In this document: positions 35,554 to 45,350 of the stretch, in pieces | Numbering within the stretch: position 1 is the first letter of the stretch | Layout of the letters: each line of letters opens with the position of its first letter | NCBI GenBank assembly: GCA_022451485.1 | Contig: JAKUQS010000017.1 | Span: 1-56,542 of the forward strand | Reading direction: 5' to 3' | DNA from: Gammaproteobacteria bacterium | GTDB lineage: Bacteria > Pseudomonadota > Gammaproteobacteria > Arenicellales > UBA868 | Length of the DNA stretch: 56,542 bases | Program-made: the position numbers and the translations under genes | Notes under the pieces: generated by a model | Told to the model about the DNA's origin: nothing | Seen by the model: only the letters and a program-made list of their open reading frames with translations | Databases searched by the model: none

Positions 35554-35997
35554 TCACTCCGCCGAATCAAGCCACACCGTGATGGGACCATCATTAACCA
35601 GTTTAACGGCCATGTCCGCGCCAAATCTCCCCACTCGAACCACCACATCTTCATCGGCCAAGGAACGAGCGACTGCATCAAATAATTCCAGCGCAGCGCT
35701 TGGCATCATTGCACTGGAAAACCCCGGCCGATTCCCTCGGCGCGTATCGGCTGCCAGCGTGAACTGGCTGACCACCAACGCTTCTCCACCAATCTGCGCT
35801 AGCGACAAATTCATCTTACCTTGTTCATCGTTAAAAACTCTCAACCGGGCAGTCTTGCGTGCCATTTTCTGTGCGACCCCCTCGGTGTCCCCTATCATCG
35901 CGCAAACAAACACCAGCAGACCTTGTTCGATCTGTGCAATAACATCACCAGCCACAGATACTTGCGCACTACTGACCCGCTGAAGCAACAATCTCAT
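35554..35997 (-). CDS. dtd: D-aminoacyl-tRNA deacylase
   Basis: A 147-residue DTD that removes D-amino acids (and glycine from tRNA-Ala) mischarged on tRNA, acting in the cytoplasm as a homodimer. The first conserved motif SQFTLAAD and the cross-subunit Gly-cisPro motif, here NDGPIT (usually GPVT), are both present. The N-terminus [15 protein letters not shown] is standard. Length is exactly typical. It lies upstream of the unknown 176-residue gene in the same direction. Confident assignment. Confidence 0.97.
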   Translation of the reverse strand: MRLLLQRVSSAQVSVAGDVIAQIEQGLLVFVCAMIGDTEGVAQKMARKTARLRVFNDEQGKMNLSLAQIGGEALVVSQFTLAADTRRGNRPGFSSAMMPSAALELFDAVARSLADEDVVVRVGRFGADMAVKLVNDGPITVWLDSAE

Positions 35998-36140
35998 GTT
36001 AATCGCTAGTTATTGAATCAGTCTCGCACGTGCATCTGACGATGCGGTTAGCCGTAACCCCAATGCCCTGGTGCTTCTACGGGAGTCGATCGCGCAAGGT
36101 ATATCCGTCACCCATTGCCACCGGGTCACGCGGCTAATTG

Positions 36141-37145
36141 TCAAAAAGTGACAACCAGCTTGCCTAAATGCTCCGCTCGCTGCATCGCATAATAGGCGGA
36201 CGGAGCGTCTGCAAAGGGGAATGTCTGATCGATGACGGGGCTCAGCTGATGGGTGCTTATCGCCTCGTTCATTCGTTTGAACATCTCGTGACTCCCGACG
36301 TAGATCCCCTGCAATCGAATAGACTTTCGCATCATCATGGTCGGGTTCATCGTTCCCCCAGCCAGCACACCGATCAATGCGATCCTTCCAGCGACTCGCG
36401 TTGCCGCCACCGATCGCTCCAATGTACCAGCCCCGCCTACTTCAACAACCACATCAACGCCAACTCCATCAGTCAATTCCACAACTTTGTCCTGCCACTC
36501 TGGTGTGGTCTGATAATTAATCAACCCCACTGCCCCCATCGACCGTGCGCGTTCAAGTTTTCCATCGTTGCTGGAAATCACAATCGGGCGCGCACCCAGC
36601 ATACAGGCGAACTGCAGCGCAAACATGGAGACACCGCCGGTTCCCAACAACAGCACGGTCTCTCCGGGCTGGACATCCGCAAACTCCACCAATGCGTGCC
36701 ACGCGGTCAACGCTGCGCATGGCAACGTCGCCGCTTCGTTATAAGACAGATGATCCGGAAATCGAATAACACCTTTTTCTCCCAGAATCACCTGCTCTGC
36801 CAGCACACCATCTAACGCTCCACCCAACGCGCTGTTCATACCATCAGACGTAATAGTGCCGCTATCCCACCGTTGGAAAAAACAGGTTGCCACGCGATCC
36901 CCCACCTTTACAGCAGTCACCCCGGAACCCACGGCAATGACATCACCCGCCGCATCCGAATTCGGTATCGTGGGATAACGTACTCCGCGCGGCACGGGGT
37001 CTTCAATCATCATCAGATCTCTATAATTGATAGATGAGGCACAAACCTGAACCAACACCTCTCCGGGTCCCGGAGTCGAGTGGTCACGTTCATTGAGAAC
37101 AAGACCGCCAATCCCGTTTGCCGAGGCAATCTCATAACACCGCAT
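36141..37145 (-). CDS. zinc-independent MDR-family NAD(P) oxidoreductase
   Basis: A 334-residue medium-chain dehydrogenase/reductase: the GroES-like domain, then a Rossmann domain with LLLGTGGVSMFALQFA as nucleotide motif. The catalytic zinc Cys/His and the structural four-Cys loop are missing, so it belongs with quinone oxidoreductase or enoyl-reductase-like members rather than zinc alcohol dehydrogenases. The ATG at 37145 is preferred over TTG at 37148, with AGGAG about 12 nt upstream. It lies 143 bp upstream of dtd on the same strand. Substrate unknown. Confidence 0.9.
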   Translation of the reverse strand: MRCYEIASANGIGGLVLNERDHSTPGPGEVLVQVCASSINYRDLMMIEDPVPRGVRYPTIPNSDAAGDVIAVGSGVTAVKVGDRVATCFFQRWDSGTITSDGMNSALGGALDGVLAEQVILGEKGVIRFPDHLSYNEAATLPCAALTAWHALVEFADVQPGETVLLLGTGGVSMFALQFACMLGARPIVISSNDGKLERARSMGAVGLINYQTTPEWQDKVVELTDGVGVDVVVEVGGAGTLERSVAATRVAGRIALIGVLAGGTMNPTMMMRKSIRLQGIYVGSHEMFKRMNEAISTHQLSPVIDQTFPFADAPSAYYAMQRAEHLGKLVVTF

Positions 37146-37336
37146 CAATCTCTTCGCTCCTTCATTATTTCTCCATGGACATTAAACCTGTAATAGGCAC
37201 CATCCGCGCAGTCGCCCATAACCAAATAATACTCGCGTCATGATACTTTACCCGAAACCCTGGGCCATATCAGATTCACGACTGCGATACGCTCAACGTG
37301 ACTAATTCGACACACTACTGCTCTACGAGTTTAACC

Positions 37337-37822
37337 ATGACACTTCCTCAAACCCACCTTACTGTTAAACCAGAGTGGATAGACCACAATGGCCATATGA
37401 ATGTCGCTTTCTATGTTCTCGCATTTGATCAGGCGACGGACCAGGTCTACGAAACGTGGGGCCTGGGTCTTGACTACCCGGACAGGGAGAAATGTTCAAT
37501 TTTTACTATTGGAATGAATGTTGACTATCACAACGAAGCATTCCAGGATGATCCACTCTGTGTAAAGACACAGTTGGTTGATATGGATTGCAAGCGCATT
37601 CATTATGTCCATTCCATGTACCATGCGACCGGAAAGCAATTGCTGGCTCGCAATGAGTGTTTGTGCATGAACATCGACCTCGCTACGCGGCGTAGCGCGC
37701 CTTTTCCACCCAGTGTCGTGGCGCTACTGAATCCGGTCATAGCCCGGCACCGCGAATTGGCCCCACTCGGTAACCTGGGACGTATCCTGCAGATACGAAG
37801 AAAAAGCACGGCAGCCCATTAA
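37337..37822 (+). CDS. thioesterase family protein (hotdog fold)
   Basis: A 161-residue 4-hydroxybenzoyl-CoA/acyl-CoA thioesterase-type protein. The motif EWIDHNGHMNVAFYVLAFDQATD is the hallmark N-terminal strand and catalytic Asp/helix segment, and MNVDYHNEAFQDDPL follows. The ATG at 37337 fits the family start; a GTG at 37298 is in frame. It is divergent from the MDR oxidoreductase. Hydrolysis of an acyl- or aryl-CoA is likely, with the carnitine-like 'thioesterase family' members as nearest match. Substrate unknown. Confidence 0.88.
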   Translation: MTLPQTHLTVKPEWIDHNGHMNVAFYVLAFDQATDQVYETWGLGLDYPDREKCSIFTIGMNVDYHNEAFQDDPLCVKTQLVDMDCKRIHYVHSMYHATGKQLLARNECLCMNIDLATRRSAPFPPSVVALLNPVIARHRELAPLGNLGRILQIRRKSTAAH

Positions 37823-38080
37823 TTCCTTGTTGGTCGATTGCGCTTTACCAAAGAGGAATCTAGTCGCCGTGTGAGCGATGAATCACTGGTCTTATTGATT
37901 TCGCTCGATGTGAATACTTTGGATTGTTTCTGAGGGCCCCAGGAATCAAAGATGCGATTCGCGCTATCTGCTCGATAGGCGATGAGTCAGCGGTGTTTAC
38001 GGCATAATGCGCCCGGCCGCTGATTTCAGTGTTCGTGCAACCAATCACTGACTGTTATTCCTGGATTCTGTGTCTTTCTC

Positions 38081-40018
38081 ATGTTGAAAATCACTGACCT
38101 TTCTCTCAGACGCGGCAGCCGCCTGTTGCTGGAAAATGTGAATCTTGATGTATTTCCAGGTCAACGGGTGGGCCTAACCGGCGCTAATGGCTCCGGCAAG
38201 TCGAGTTTATTTGCAGTGATTGCCGATCGATTGGAAGCCGACCAGGGCAACGTGGCATTACCGCGGCACACCGTGATTACCGAGGTTTTGCAGGAAACAC
38301 CTGAGTCAACCCGTACAGCCATCGACTACGTCATCGATGGTGATCACGCTTATCGATCCCTTGAACAGAAAATTGCATCTACGGAAGTCGATGGTGACGG
38401 CACGCTACTGGCAACGCTGCACGGGCAAATGAACGACATAGACGGGTTTCGAGTCTCAGCCCGTGCCGGTCAACTACTGCATGGGTTGGGGTTTACTGCG
38501 CAAGAACAGCGCCGGGAAGTCAATACTTTTTCCGGCGGGTGGCGCATGCGTCTTAATCTCGCGTGTGCACTCATGACAAGGGCTGACTTACTTTTGCTTG
38601 ATGAGCCGACCAATCACCTGGATCTTGACGCCATGGTCTGGCTGGAACGCTGGCTAACGAGTTATTCTGGGATCGTCCTGGTGATCTCCCACGATCGGGA
38701 GTTTCTTGATCGATCAGTCACTCGCATTGCGCACATCGAAGATCGTACGATTCAGGTCTACGAAGGAAACTACAGCCTGGCGGAAGAACGACGGGCCGCG
38801 TGGATTGAAATACAAAATAAACAACACATGCGCCAGCAAAAACAGGTGCATCACATGCAAGCCTTCGTCGACCGATTCCGCTATAAGGCATCGAAAGCAA
38901 GGCAGGCCCAAAGCCGCCTCAAAGCACTCGAACGTCTGCAGATCGTTTCCCCGGTCCATGAAAAAGACGCGTTTGTGTTCGAGTTCGAAACACCAGATGA
39001 CTCACCCCATCAATTAATCGATCTCAGGGAACTGGACGCGGGTTATGACGACGTGGTCTTGTCAAACGTTACTTTTCGCCTATCAGATGGGGACCGCATT
39101 GGCTTATTGGGGAGAAACGGCGCCGGCAAAAGCACCTTGATGAAGACACTCGCGGCCCAACTGCCCCCGCTACAGGGCCATTACACCGCTGACCCCAAAT
39201 TACGTATTGGCTATTTTGCCCAACACCAGCTGGAACTCTTGAATTCAGCATGGTCGCCACTGGATCATCTAACGGACATTTCACACCAAGGCACCGAACG
39301 CTCACTGCGGTCATTTCTTGGTCGCTTTGGGTTCTCAGGGGATGCTGCGACCGAGCCCGTCGCGATCCGCTCCGGCGGAGAGAAAGCTCGATTAGTGCTT
39401 GCGCTGATTATCTACCACAAGCCCAACCTACTACTACTCGATGAGCCGACCAACCATTTGGATATTCAAATGCGTGAATCCATCTCGTTAGCGCTCCAGT
39501 CCTACAGCGGTTGTCTAGTGGTAGTGGCCCATGACAGACACCTGCTACGACTGGTCACTAACGATCTATGGTTGATAGACAATGGCAGACTTCGACCCTT
39601 TGATGGAGATCTTGATGATTATGTTAAATGGCTCCGCCAACGACAAAAAGGAACAGAGAATCCAGGCGGATCCTCCTCCGCTGGAAAGAGCACCAAAGGA
39701 AAAGAGACCCCGATAAAGCTTAAGCACAACATTCAGCCGACAAAACTCAGTCGGAAAGAGAGAGCCCAACAGCGGATAAAGGTCAAACCACTACGCGACA
39801 AACTTCTACGAATCGAAAAGGAAATCGATAAAGCAAACGAAATACAACAAGAACTTGACCAGCAGCTCGCTGATTCAGAAATCTACAGCGAAGCGAACCG
39901 AGATCAATTGCGTGAATTACTCTTCGACCAGGCTCGCAACGCACAGCTTCAACAGGAGTTGGAAGGCCGTTGGCTCGCAGCCTCGGAATTACTGGAAAAA
40001 GCCGATGTGCCTGCCTAG
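38081..40018 (+). CDS. ABC-F family ATPase, YheS-like
   Basis: A 645-residue ABC-F protein with two nucleotide-binding domains and no membrane segments. Domain 1 has GANGSGKSS, signature FSGGWRMRLNLA and DEPTNHLDL. Domain 2 has GRNGAGKST, signature SGGEKARLVLA and DEPTNHLDI. The inter-domain linker (about 230-310) is charged and helical. The C-terminus carries a long helical coiled coil rich in Lys/Glu/Gln. These proteins act on the ribosome to relieve stalled translation. Length is close to E. coli YheS (637). Confident at family level. Confidence 0.94.
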   Translation: MLKITDLSLRRGSRLLLENVNLDVFPGQRVGLTGANGSGKSSLFAVIADRLEADQGNVALPRHTVITEVLQETPESTRTAIDYVIDGDHAYRSLEQKIASTEVDGDGTLLATLHGQMNDIDGFRVSARAGQLLHGLGFTAQEQRREVNTFSGGWRMRLNLACALMTRADLLLLDEPTNHLDLDAMVWLERWLTSYSGIVLVISHDREFLDRSVTRIAHIEDRTIQVYEGNYSLAEERRAAWIEIQNKQHMRQQKQVHHMQAFVDRFRYKASKARQAQSRLKALERLQIVSPVHEKDAFVFEFETPDDSPHQLIDLRELDAGYDDVVLSNVTFRLSDGDRIGLLGRNGAGKSTLMKTLAAQLPPLQGHYTADPKLRIGYFAQHQLELLNSAWSPLDHLTDISHQGTERSLRSFLGRFGFSGDAATEPVAIRSGGEKARLVLALIIYHKPNLLLLDEPTNHLDIQMRESISLALQSYSGCLVVVAHDRHLLRLVTNDLWLIDNGRLRPFDGDLDDYVKWLRQRQKGTENPGGSSSAGKSTKGKETPIKLKHNIQPTKLSRKERAQQRIKVKPLRDKLLRIEKEIDKANEIQQELDQQLADSEIYSEANRDQLRELLFDQARNAQLQQELEGRWLAASELLEKADVPA

Positions 40019-40112
40019 TCGCCGCGATCGTAATTCCCAATGATCAAACATAGATATCCCACACGTTTCATCTTGGATGAGCTTCTTCGGGGCGCGCTAC
40101 AGCCGGCACGCA

Positions 40113-41396
40113 TCATGCAGCACGAGCGCTTACCCTTGCACCAGAGGTGGGCTTTCGTGTTCGTTTTTTTCTACGCCCACTGTGTTCCCACGGTTTAACA
40201 CTTGATTTCCCCTTGGGCTTACGACCTGTGCGGTTGGCTCGTTTCTGTCTTGGCTCTGGACTGTTTGGCTCCAGTCCTTCGATAACCACACGTTTGAGTT
40301 TTTGCCCGGTCAAGCGCTCAATTCTGCTGAGTTTCTCCCAGTCACCCGGTCCGACCAGAGAAATTGCATAGCCCTTTTCACCCGCCCGACCGGTTCGTCC
40401 GATCCGATGAATGTAATCCTCCGCAACCATGGGTAGATCAAAGTTAATCACATGACTGATCCCTCTGATATCCAGCCCGCGCGCCGCCACATCGGTTGCG
40501 ACCAGTAATCTGAATTTCCCCGAACGCATATTTTCCACCGTCCTCTTTCTTTTGGGCTGACTCATATCACCATGTAATGCCTCACTCCGATGCGTCTGCG
40601 CTCTGAGACTTTTCGCCAACTTGTCCGCACCGCGTTTTGTCGCCGTGAAGATCAGCGCTTGGGTTAGGTGGCCGTTTGACAAGTGATGATTAAGCAATTC
40701 GTGCTTGTGCGAGACACTGTGGGCCTGATGAACGTGCTGGCGAATCGATTCATGACGTTCATGATTGGCCGCCAAGCTAATGCGTTCTGGATTTTTTAAC
40801 AGTTGTTTTGCTATCCGCAAGACGCCCCCTTCCAACGTGGCGGAAAATAACAATGTCTGGGGAGTTCCTGGTATAGCAGCAGCGATCTCCTTCACCGGAC
40901 CAATAAAACCCATGTCGAGCATTCGATCTGCCTCGTCCAAAACCAGAATCTCCAGCCGTGAGAAATCGACTTTTCGCTGTTCCATGTGATCCAACAAACG
41001 CCCCGGCGTCGCTACCAGCAGATCTAAGGGCTTACGCAACATTCTGAGCTGTGGTGAGTAGGACATACCACCGACCACGGTTCCGGTTGAAAAGCTGGCA
41101 AACCGTGTGAACTGACGAATATTGTCATTAATCTGCATGGCCAACTCTCGCGTCGGCGTCAGTATCAGGACGCGTGGCCCTCGGCCCCCTTTCCTGGCCG
41201 GATTCAATAACTGCTGTAGCGCGGGTAAAACGAACGCCGCGGTCTTACCCGTGCCGGTCTGGGCTGAGGCCATCAGGTCACGCCCTGAAAGCACTACTGG
41301 AATCGCTTGGCGCTGAATCTCGGTCGGCTTCGAAAAACCGGTTGCCTCTACTGCTTTTAACAACCTGGCGTCTAGATTTAACTCTTTAAAAAGCAC
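40113..41396 (-). CDS. rhlE: DEAD-box RNA helicase RhlE
   Basis: A 427-residue DEAD-box helicase. Visible motifs are the Q motif FSKPTEIQRQAIP, ASAQTGTGKT, PTRELA, VLDEADRMLDMGF, SAT, and the C-terminal ARGLDI and HRIGRTGRAG. A basic tail of about 60 residues with many Arg/Lys follows, as in RhlE. It starts at GTG 41396 with GGAGGGG about 8 nt upstream. These helicases remodel rRNA and mRNA in the cytoplasm, often in the cold. The RhlE-like tail separates it from DbpA and SrmB. Confidence 0.93.
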   Translation of the reverse strand: MLFKELNLDARLLKAVEATGFSKPTEIQRQAIPVVLSGRDLMASAQTGTGKTAAFVLPALQQLLNPARKGGRGPRVLILTPTRELAMQINDNIRQFTRFASFSTGTVVGGMSYSPQLRMLRKPLDLLVATPGRLLDHMEQRKVDFSRLEILVLDEADRMLDMGFIGPVKEIAAAIPGTPQTLLFSATLEGGVLRIAKQLLKNPERISLAANHERHESIRQHVHQAHSVSHKHELLNHHLSNGHLTQALIFTATKRGADKLAKSLRAQTHRSEALHGDMSQPKRKRTVENMRSGKFRLLVATDVAARGLDIRGISHVINFDLPMVAEDYIHRIGRTGRAGEKGYAISLVGPGDWEKLSRIERLTGQKLKRVVIEGLEPNSPEPRQKRANRTGRKPKGKSSVKPWEHSGRRKKRTRKPTSGARVSARAA

Positions 41397-42161
41397 AATG
41401 ACATCCCCTCCATCGGTCTGATGGATGATCCGATTGATTGTCTACCTGAACTCTGGCGGGTTGACTGGTGCCAGTGCAAAACCCGGCTCACTCAATTTGC
41501 GTACTAGGTTTCAGCCTTAGTACACAAGCAACGCTACCAACCAGATTACAAGTAATAAGAAAACAAGTGGAAGGTCAGAAACGTACTACGCCTCTTTCAG
41601 AGGATGCGCGACTATACACGGTGATCATTAAGAACGCCAATCAGACCTAAATCGACTAATTCTTCCGGGCACCTCAACATACAGTTGGCTCCGCTACGGT
41701 CGATCTCGTTCCAGGGATTTTCTAAGAACGCTGGCATCGACTCCCACGAGTCTTGCGGTTCGTTGGATATTAGGGGGCGGAACCGCCGAACGGCGAAGCG
41801 CTGCATAACCCAATCCCAATTCGCCGGCTAGCGCTCTCACCGGCTCAACCCGGGACCCACAGCCTCCTAACCCTGACGAATCACTGTGCTTCTGATGTCC
41901 CGATAGCGAACCTGATGAACCACCACGATCAAACAAACGAGTCGGCGCCCCGCTAAAGCATCCCATGGGTCCCTCTGAGTCCGCACACAAGCGATAGCCA
42001 ATCGAACATTTCTCCAGTTCTCCACGGCCAGAGATAAAGACGACCCTAGCGCAATACTCGATACAACAAAGGTGAAGAAGGCATGCCGCCTACAGGCCAG
42101 GTTTACGGCTTTTATTGTGTAAAAAACCTTCGCAGCGTATCGTTGCAAACGGGCCCGGGGC
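41397..42161. other. gene-poor region between rhlE and an unknown gene
   Basis: These 765 bases hold no gene I can support. Two overlapping minus-strand frames (about 60-100 codons, 41612-41990) have no recognisable family. Local structure is dense: GACTC-N4-GAGTC near 41740-41755, and two overlapping hairpins GGCG-GAAC-CGCC and CGCC-GAAC-GGCG within 41776-41795. A decayed gene or an untranslated RNA is possible. Confidence 0.5.
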
Positions 42162-42935
42162 CTAAAAATCGATCGCCCTGCCCTTGCGCTCCCAGTCTCC
42201 GTAACGCGTCGGCTCAAGACCGTCAGGACCATCAATTTCTCGAACCTCAGCGCGCACCGTTTGCGTCGAATCAACTGGCGCCTCCTTGGGAATGGGCTGG
42301 GGCATTGTTTCTCCGAGATAACGAGCCCTCAACTCATTCCACAGGGAGAGTCGAGACCAATCAGGGGTTTGCAGCTTTTGCTCAGCATTGAGAAATGGAT
42401 TTGGTAAAAAAAATGTACACATCTGATCGCCATCGCCATTCCACAGCCTAACTCCCCATGACCCTGGCACACATCGGCCCGCACCAAATTCCCGATAAAA
42501 CGAAACACGCGAACACTGACGCCGCTTCGCAACCACAGGGTCCGCTCCTTCGCGCCCAAGTCCGCGATGAACATCAGTACATAAGTGAAAGTGCGCATCG
42601 CCGGTTACACCCAAAAAAAGCGTCAAGTAACCATCCAACATCGAGACCCTCTCCGGCCGTCGTTCCTGTTGCAACTCAAATACCGCACCTTCCAGACAAG
42701 GACCAAACATTACCTGATCCCAGTTGTCGACCAACAAATCAAGACATAATCGAGTGGCCGTCCCACATTCTTCTTTATCCAACGCCAACAACGCATCGCC
42801 GCGACAGACCTTTGGTGGGGCCTTCCAATAGGTTCCGTTTAGCAATCGAACATCGGTGTACTCGACAGTCGCGCCGGATGCTTCGCGCTGAATCTCAGTG
42901 GCCTGGACCGACTCGTTTACAGACTGATCACTCAT
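42162..42935 (-). CDS. uncharacterised 257-residue protein
   Basis: I cannot name this family. The protein is soluble with no signal peptide. A striking central block combines HFHLC, a Trp/Asn-rich stretch (PGSWGVRLWNGDGDQM) and LPNPFLNAEQ, followed by PDWSRLSLWNELRARYLG. Several Cys (8 or more) and His are scattered through the middle, which could bind metal. I have a loose memory of similar proteobacterial uncharacterised proteins but no function. It is the only gene between the gene-poor region and the FAD oxidoreductase and is transcribed away from the latter. Confidence 0.75.
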   Translation of the reverse strand: MSDQSVNESVQATEIQREASGATVEYTDVRLLNGTYWKAPPKVCRGDALLALDKEECGTATRLCLDLLVDNWDQVMFGPCLEGAVFELQQERRPERVSMLDGYLTLFLGVTGDAHFHLCTDVHRGLGREGADPVVAKRRQCSRVSFYREFGAGRCVPGSWGVRLWNGDGDQMCTFFLPNPFLNAEQKLQTPDWSRLSLWNELRARYLGETMPQPIPKEAPVDSTQTVRAEVREIDGPDGLEPTRYGDWERKGRAIDF

Positions 42936-43074
42936 TAAGGTAGACCTAACATTCCATTTAAGACGACATCACTCGACTGAGGAGTCACTATATCAACCCT
43001 GGCAACCTCGTGTGCATTTTTGGATAAAACTCATCTAAACTGATGCCACGCACTGAGTGGATTTCCAGCCATCG

Positions 43075-44403
43075 ATGAAAATCACAACCGGCCTTGATGA
43101 CGACTGCGTCTGGTTCAGGACGGCCGCGGAATCGCTTTCCCTGAAACCTTTAGAGACTGAGTTACATTGCGACATCGCTATCGTCGGCGCAGGCTACACC
43201 GGACTGACAACGGCTTTACGACTCGCCGAGTCGGGCCAAGACGTCATTGTCGTTGAGGCGCATGAGGTCGGCTACGGGGCATCGGGACGCAATCTGGGCC
43301 ACTGCACGCCGACCCTCCATTACTGGCCATTTTCCAAGTTAAAAAAGATCTATGGACTGGAATACGCAACGCGCATTATTCGCATGCAAACACAGGCGGC
43401 GAAACAGGTTTTTTCCCTTATCGAGAACTACCAGATTAATTGTGAGGCGGTGTGCAACGGAATTTTACGCTTAGCGGCTAGCCCGAAACATCTCAAATCC
43501 CTGGAACAGCAAAAAGATTTCTATCAGGAACACGGTCTAGCGGGCCGCATGCTTACGCCTGATGAGGCACAGGATCTGTCAGGGTCCTCACGATTCCATG
43601 GGGGTTGGTTAATGGAAGGCGCCGGCCATCTTAACCCTTTGGGCTACGCCCGCGGTCTCGCACGTGCAGCGCTATCGCAAGGTGCCAGAATCTTTATTCA
43701 AAGCCCGGTGAACAATTTAAAAAAAGAAGGCAACCAATGGCATCTGCAGACCTCCATGGGTTCCTTGACAGCCAACAAGGTTCTTCTCGCAACAGGTGCT
43801 TACACGCTTGGGCCACCGTGGCCCCGATTAGACAAAGCGTTCGACCCCGTACCCATTGTGGGTCTCGCCACCGACCCAGTGGACCCGGCGCTTCGAGAAC
43901 AAGTGCTTAAAGGTGACCATAGCCTAGTAGATACCCATGGCGACCCCATTCTTTATAAATGGACACGAGACAATCGACTGGTTACCACCGTCTTCTTCTC
44001 CGGCGCCATGGGACATGACCCAGAAAAAACTCGCGATTACATGACTCGAAAAACACAATGGGTCTTCCCTCAACTCGGATCACTTAGTTGGAGCTGTTAC
44101 TGGTATGGGAATTTGGATGCGCAGTACCGAACGATTCCACGAGTTTTTCGACTCGATGACAATGTCTATTCGTGTCTCGGATTTTCCGGTCGCGGCGTAC
44201 CCACTGCGACCGCAATGGGGTCCGTTCTAGCGGACCTGTTAGCAGGCGCCGATGAAACCACATTGAGCGTCCCGGTAGAGTCATTTCGACGTGTACTACC
44301 GGGGCTTGCTACACTGCAGTCGCTCAGTTTTAAATGGGCTCGTTTCCGTGATCGCCTTCGAATGCGCCTTGATGGCGTAAGAGAACTTCCTCCCACTCTC
44401 TAA
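43075..44403 (+). CDS. FAD-dependent amine/D-amino-acid oxidase-type oxidoreductase
   Basis: A 442-residue DAO-family flavoenzyme. The FAD dinucleotide motif is IVGAGYTGLTTALRLAESG, the VVEAHEVGYGASGRN block that follows is typical of gamma-glutamylputrescine oxidase and glycine-oxidase-like members, and the C-terminal FSGRGVPTATAMG loop closes the FAD site. The ATG at 43075 is chosen; a GTG at 43057 is in frame. The PhyH dioxygenase starts 25 bp downstream, so both form one transcript. Oxidation of a secondary amine or polyamine derivative is likely; the amine is unknown. Confidence 0.9.
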   Translation: MKITTGLDDDCVWFRTAAESLSLKPLETELHCDIAIVGAGYTGLTTALRLAESGQDVIVVEAHEVGYGASGRNLGHCTPTLHYWPFSKLKKIYGLEYATRIIRMQTQAAKQVFSLIENYQINCEAVCNGILRLAASPKHLKSLEQQKDFYQEHGLAGRMLTPDEAQDLSGSSRFHGGWLMEGAGHLNPLGYARGLARAALSQGARIFIQSPVNNLKKEGNQWHLQTSMGSLTANKVLLATGAYTLGPPWPRLDKAFDPVPIVGLATDPVDPALREQVLKGDHSLVDTHGDPILYKWTRDNRLVTTVFFSGAMGHDPEKTRDYMTRKTQWVFPQLGSLSWSCYWYGNLDAQYRTIPRVFRLDDNVYSCLGFSGRGVPTATAMGSVLADLLAGADETTLSVPVESFRRVLPGLATLQSLSFKWARFRDRLRMRLDGVRELPPTL

Positions 44404-44428
44404 GGTCCTGAACAACCTCTAACCAACG

Positions 44429-45313
44429 ATGACTCTTTCATCAGAAATTACTGCCGAGCACTCTGCCCTTTTTGATGCTCAAGGATTCTTCGTGCTTGAG
44501 TCTGTCATTCCGACGGATCATCTAGAACTCTTGCGTCACCTTTCAGACCAAGCTGTCTCAGCCCGGACCCACGGGTCTACCGTTGGAACAGCTGAGGGAG
44601 CGCAGCTCATGGGTACCGCTAGCGGTCGCGTCTTTATTTTTGGTTTGGAAAGTGAGCAACCCGCTATGTACAAAGTCCTTCTTTCCGACTGGGCCCTCAA
44701 GATCGTCGGCACCCTGACTCCAAACGCGACCCTTTTTCATACCGAATTTGTTGTCAAAGCGCAGGACCAAGGCGATGAAGGCACACGTTTTGGCTGGCAT
44801 CAGGACGGTGGCTACAACACCGAACCCAGCGCTGGCGGCGCCATCGTTCCGGATATGCCGCACATTTCCCTATGGTGCGCACTCGATGATATGTCGGTAG
44901 ACAACGGCGCGCTCCGAGTCATTCCGTTCGACCGAAACCCGATAGATCATCCTATTGCGTACACGGCCCCGCCCCGGCCTGGGGTAGCCTGCCAGCCCAT
45001 ATATCGCCATCAGCGAGTCACACCCGAAAAACAAAACATCAACAACCATGTCGGCGATGTGTCTGCCTACTTTGGTCAGGATCCAGGGGATGCGATGGAA
45101 ATCAACGCAGGAAGCGTCGTCGTATTCTCTGCACTGACACTCCATGGAAGCGGCATCAACACAACTGAAAAACCACGACGTGCTTTAAACATTGCGTATT
45201 CGCAATCGATTATTTCTCATAATGCTCATCAGAACACAGGCAAACCACACACCTATGTCGACTTTATCGTGGATGGAAAGCTTACAGAAAACGCGGTGGC
45301 ACTGCGCGCTTGA
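44429..45313 (+). CDS. phytanoyl-CoA dioxygenase (PhyH) family protein
   Basis: A 294-residue Fe(II)/2-oxoglutarate dioxygenase. The iron facial triad is H-x-D in FGWHQDGGYN plus a distal His in SALTLHGSGINTT, followed by an Arg (KPRRALNIAYS) for 2-oxoglutarate. The DNGALRVIPF block is a family hallmark. It uses oxygen and 2-oxoglutarate to hydroxylate a substrate. Coupled to the FAD oxidoreductase it may hydroxylate or dealkylate an amine-containing compound. It converges on the TRAP transporter genes. PhyH members vary widely in substrate. Confidence 0.92.
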   Translation: MTLSSEITAEHSALFDAQGFFVLESVIPTDHLELLRHLSDQAVSARTHGSTVGTAEGAQLMGTASGRVFIFGLESEQPAMYKVLLSDWALKIVGTLTPNATLFHTEFVVKAQDQGDEGTRFGWHQDGGYNTEPSAGGAIVPDMPHISLWCALDDMSVDNGALRVIPFDRNPIDHPIAYTAPPRPGVACQPIYRHQRVTPEKQNINNHVGDVSAYFGQDPGDAMEINAGSVVVFSALTLHGSGINTTEKPRRALNIAYSQSIISHNAHQNTGKPHTYVDFIVDGKLTENAVALRA

Positions 45314-45350
45314 CGCGAATCCTAACTACAGGCCCTGTACTCACTCCCAA

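Noticed and set aside
36168-36815. 215-codon plus-strand open frame
   Set aside because: It lies antisense to the MDR oxidoreductase, whose motifs and fold are clear; the predicted protein is rich in Ser, His, Arg and Cys without any family pattern.
41612-41990. Overlapping minus-strand frames of 60-100 codons
   Set aside because: No family pattern, no ribosome site and overlapping frames; left as a gene-poor region.
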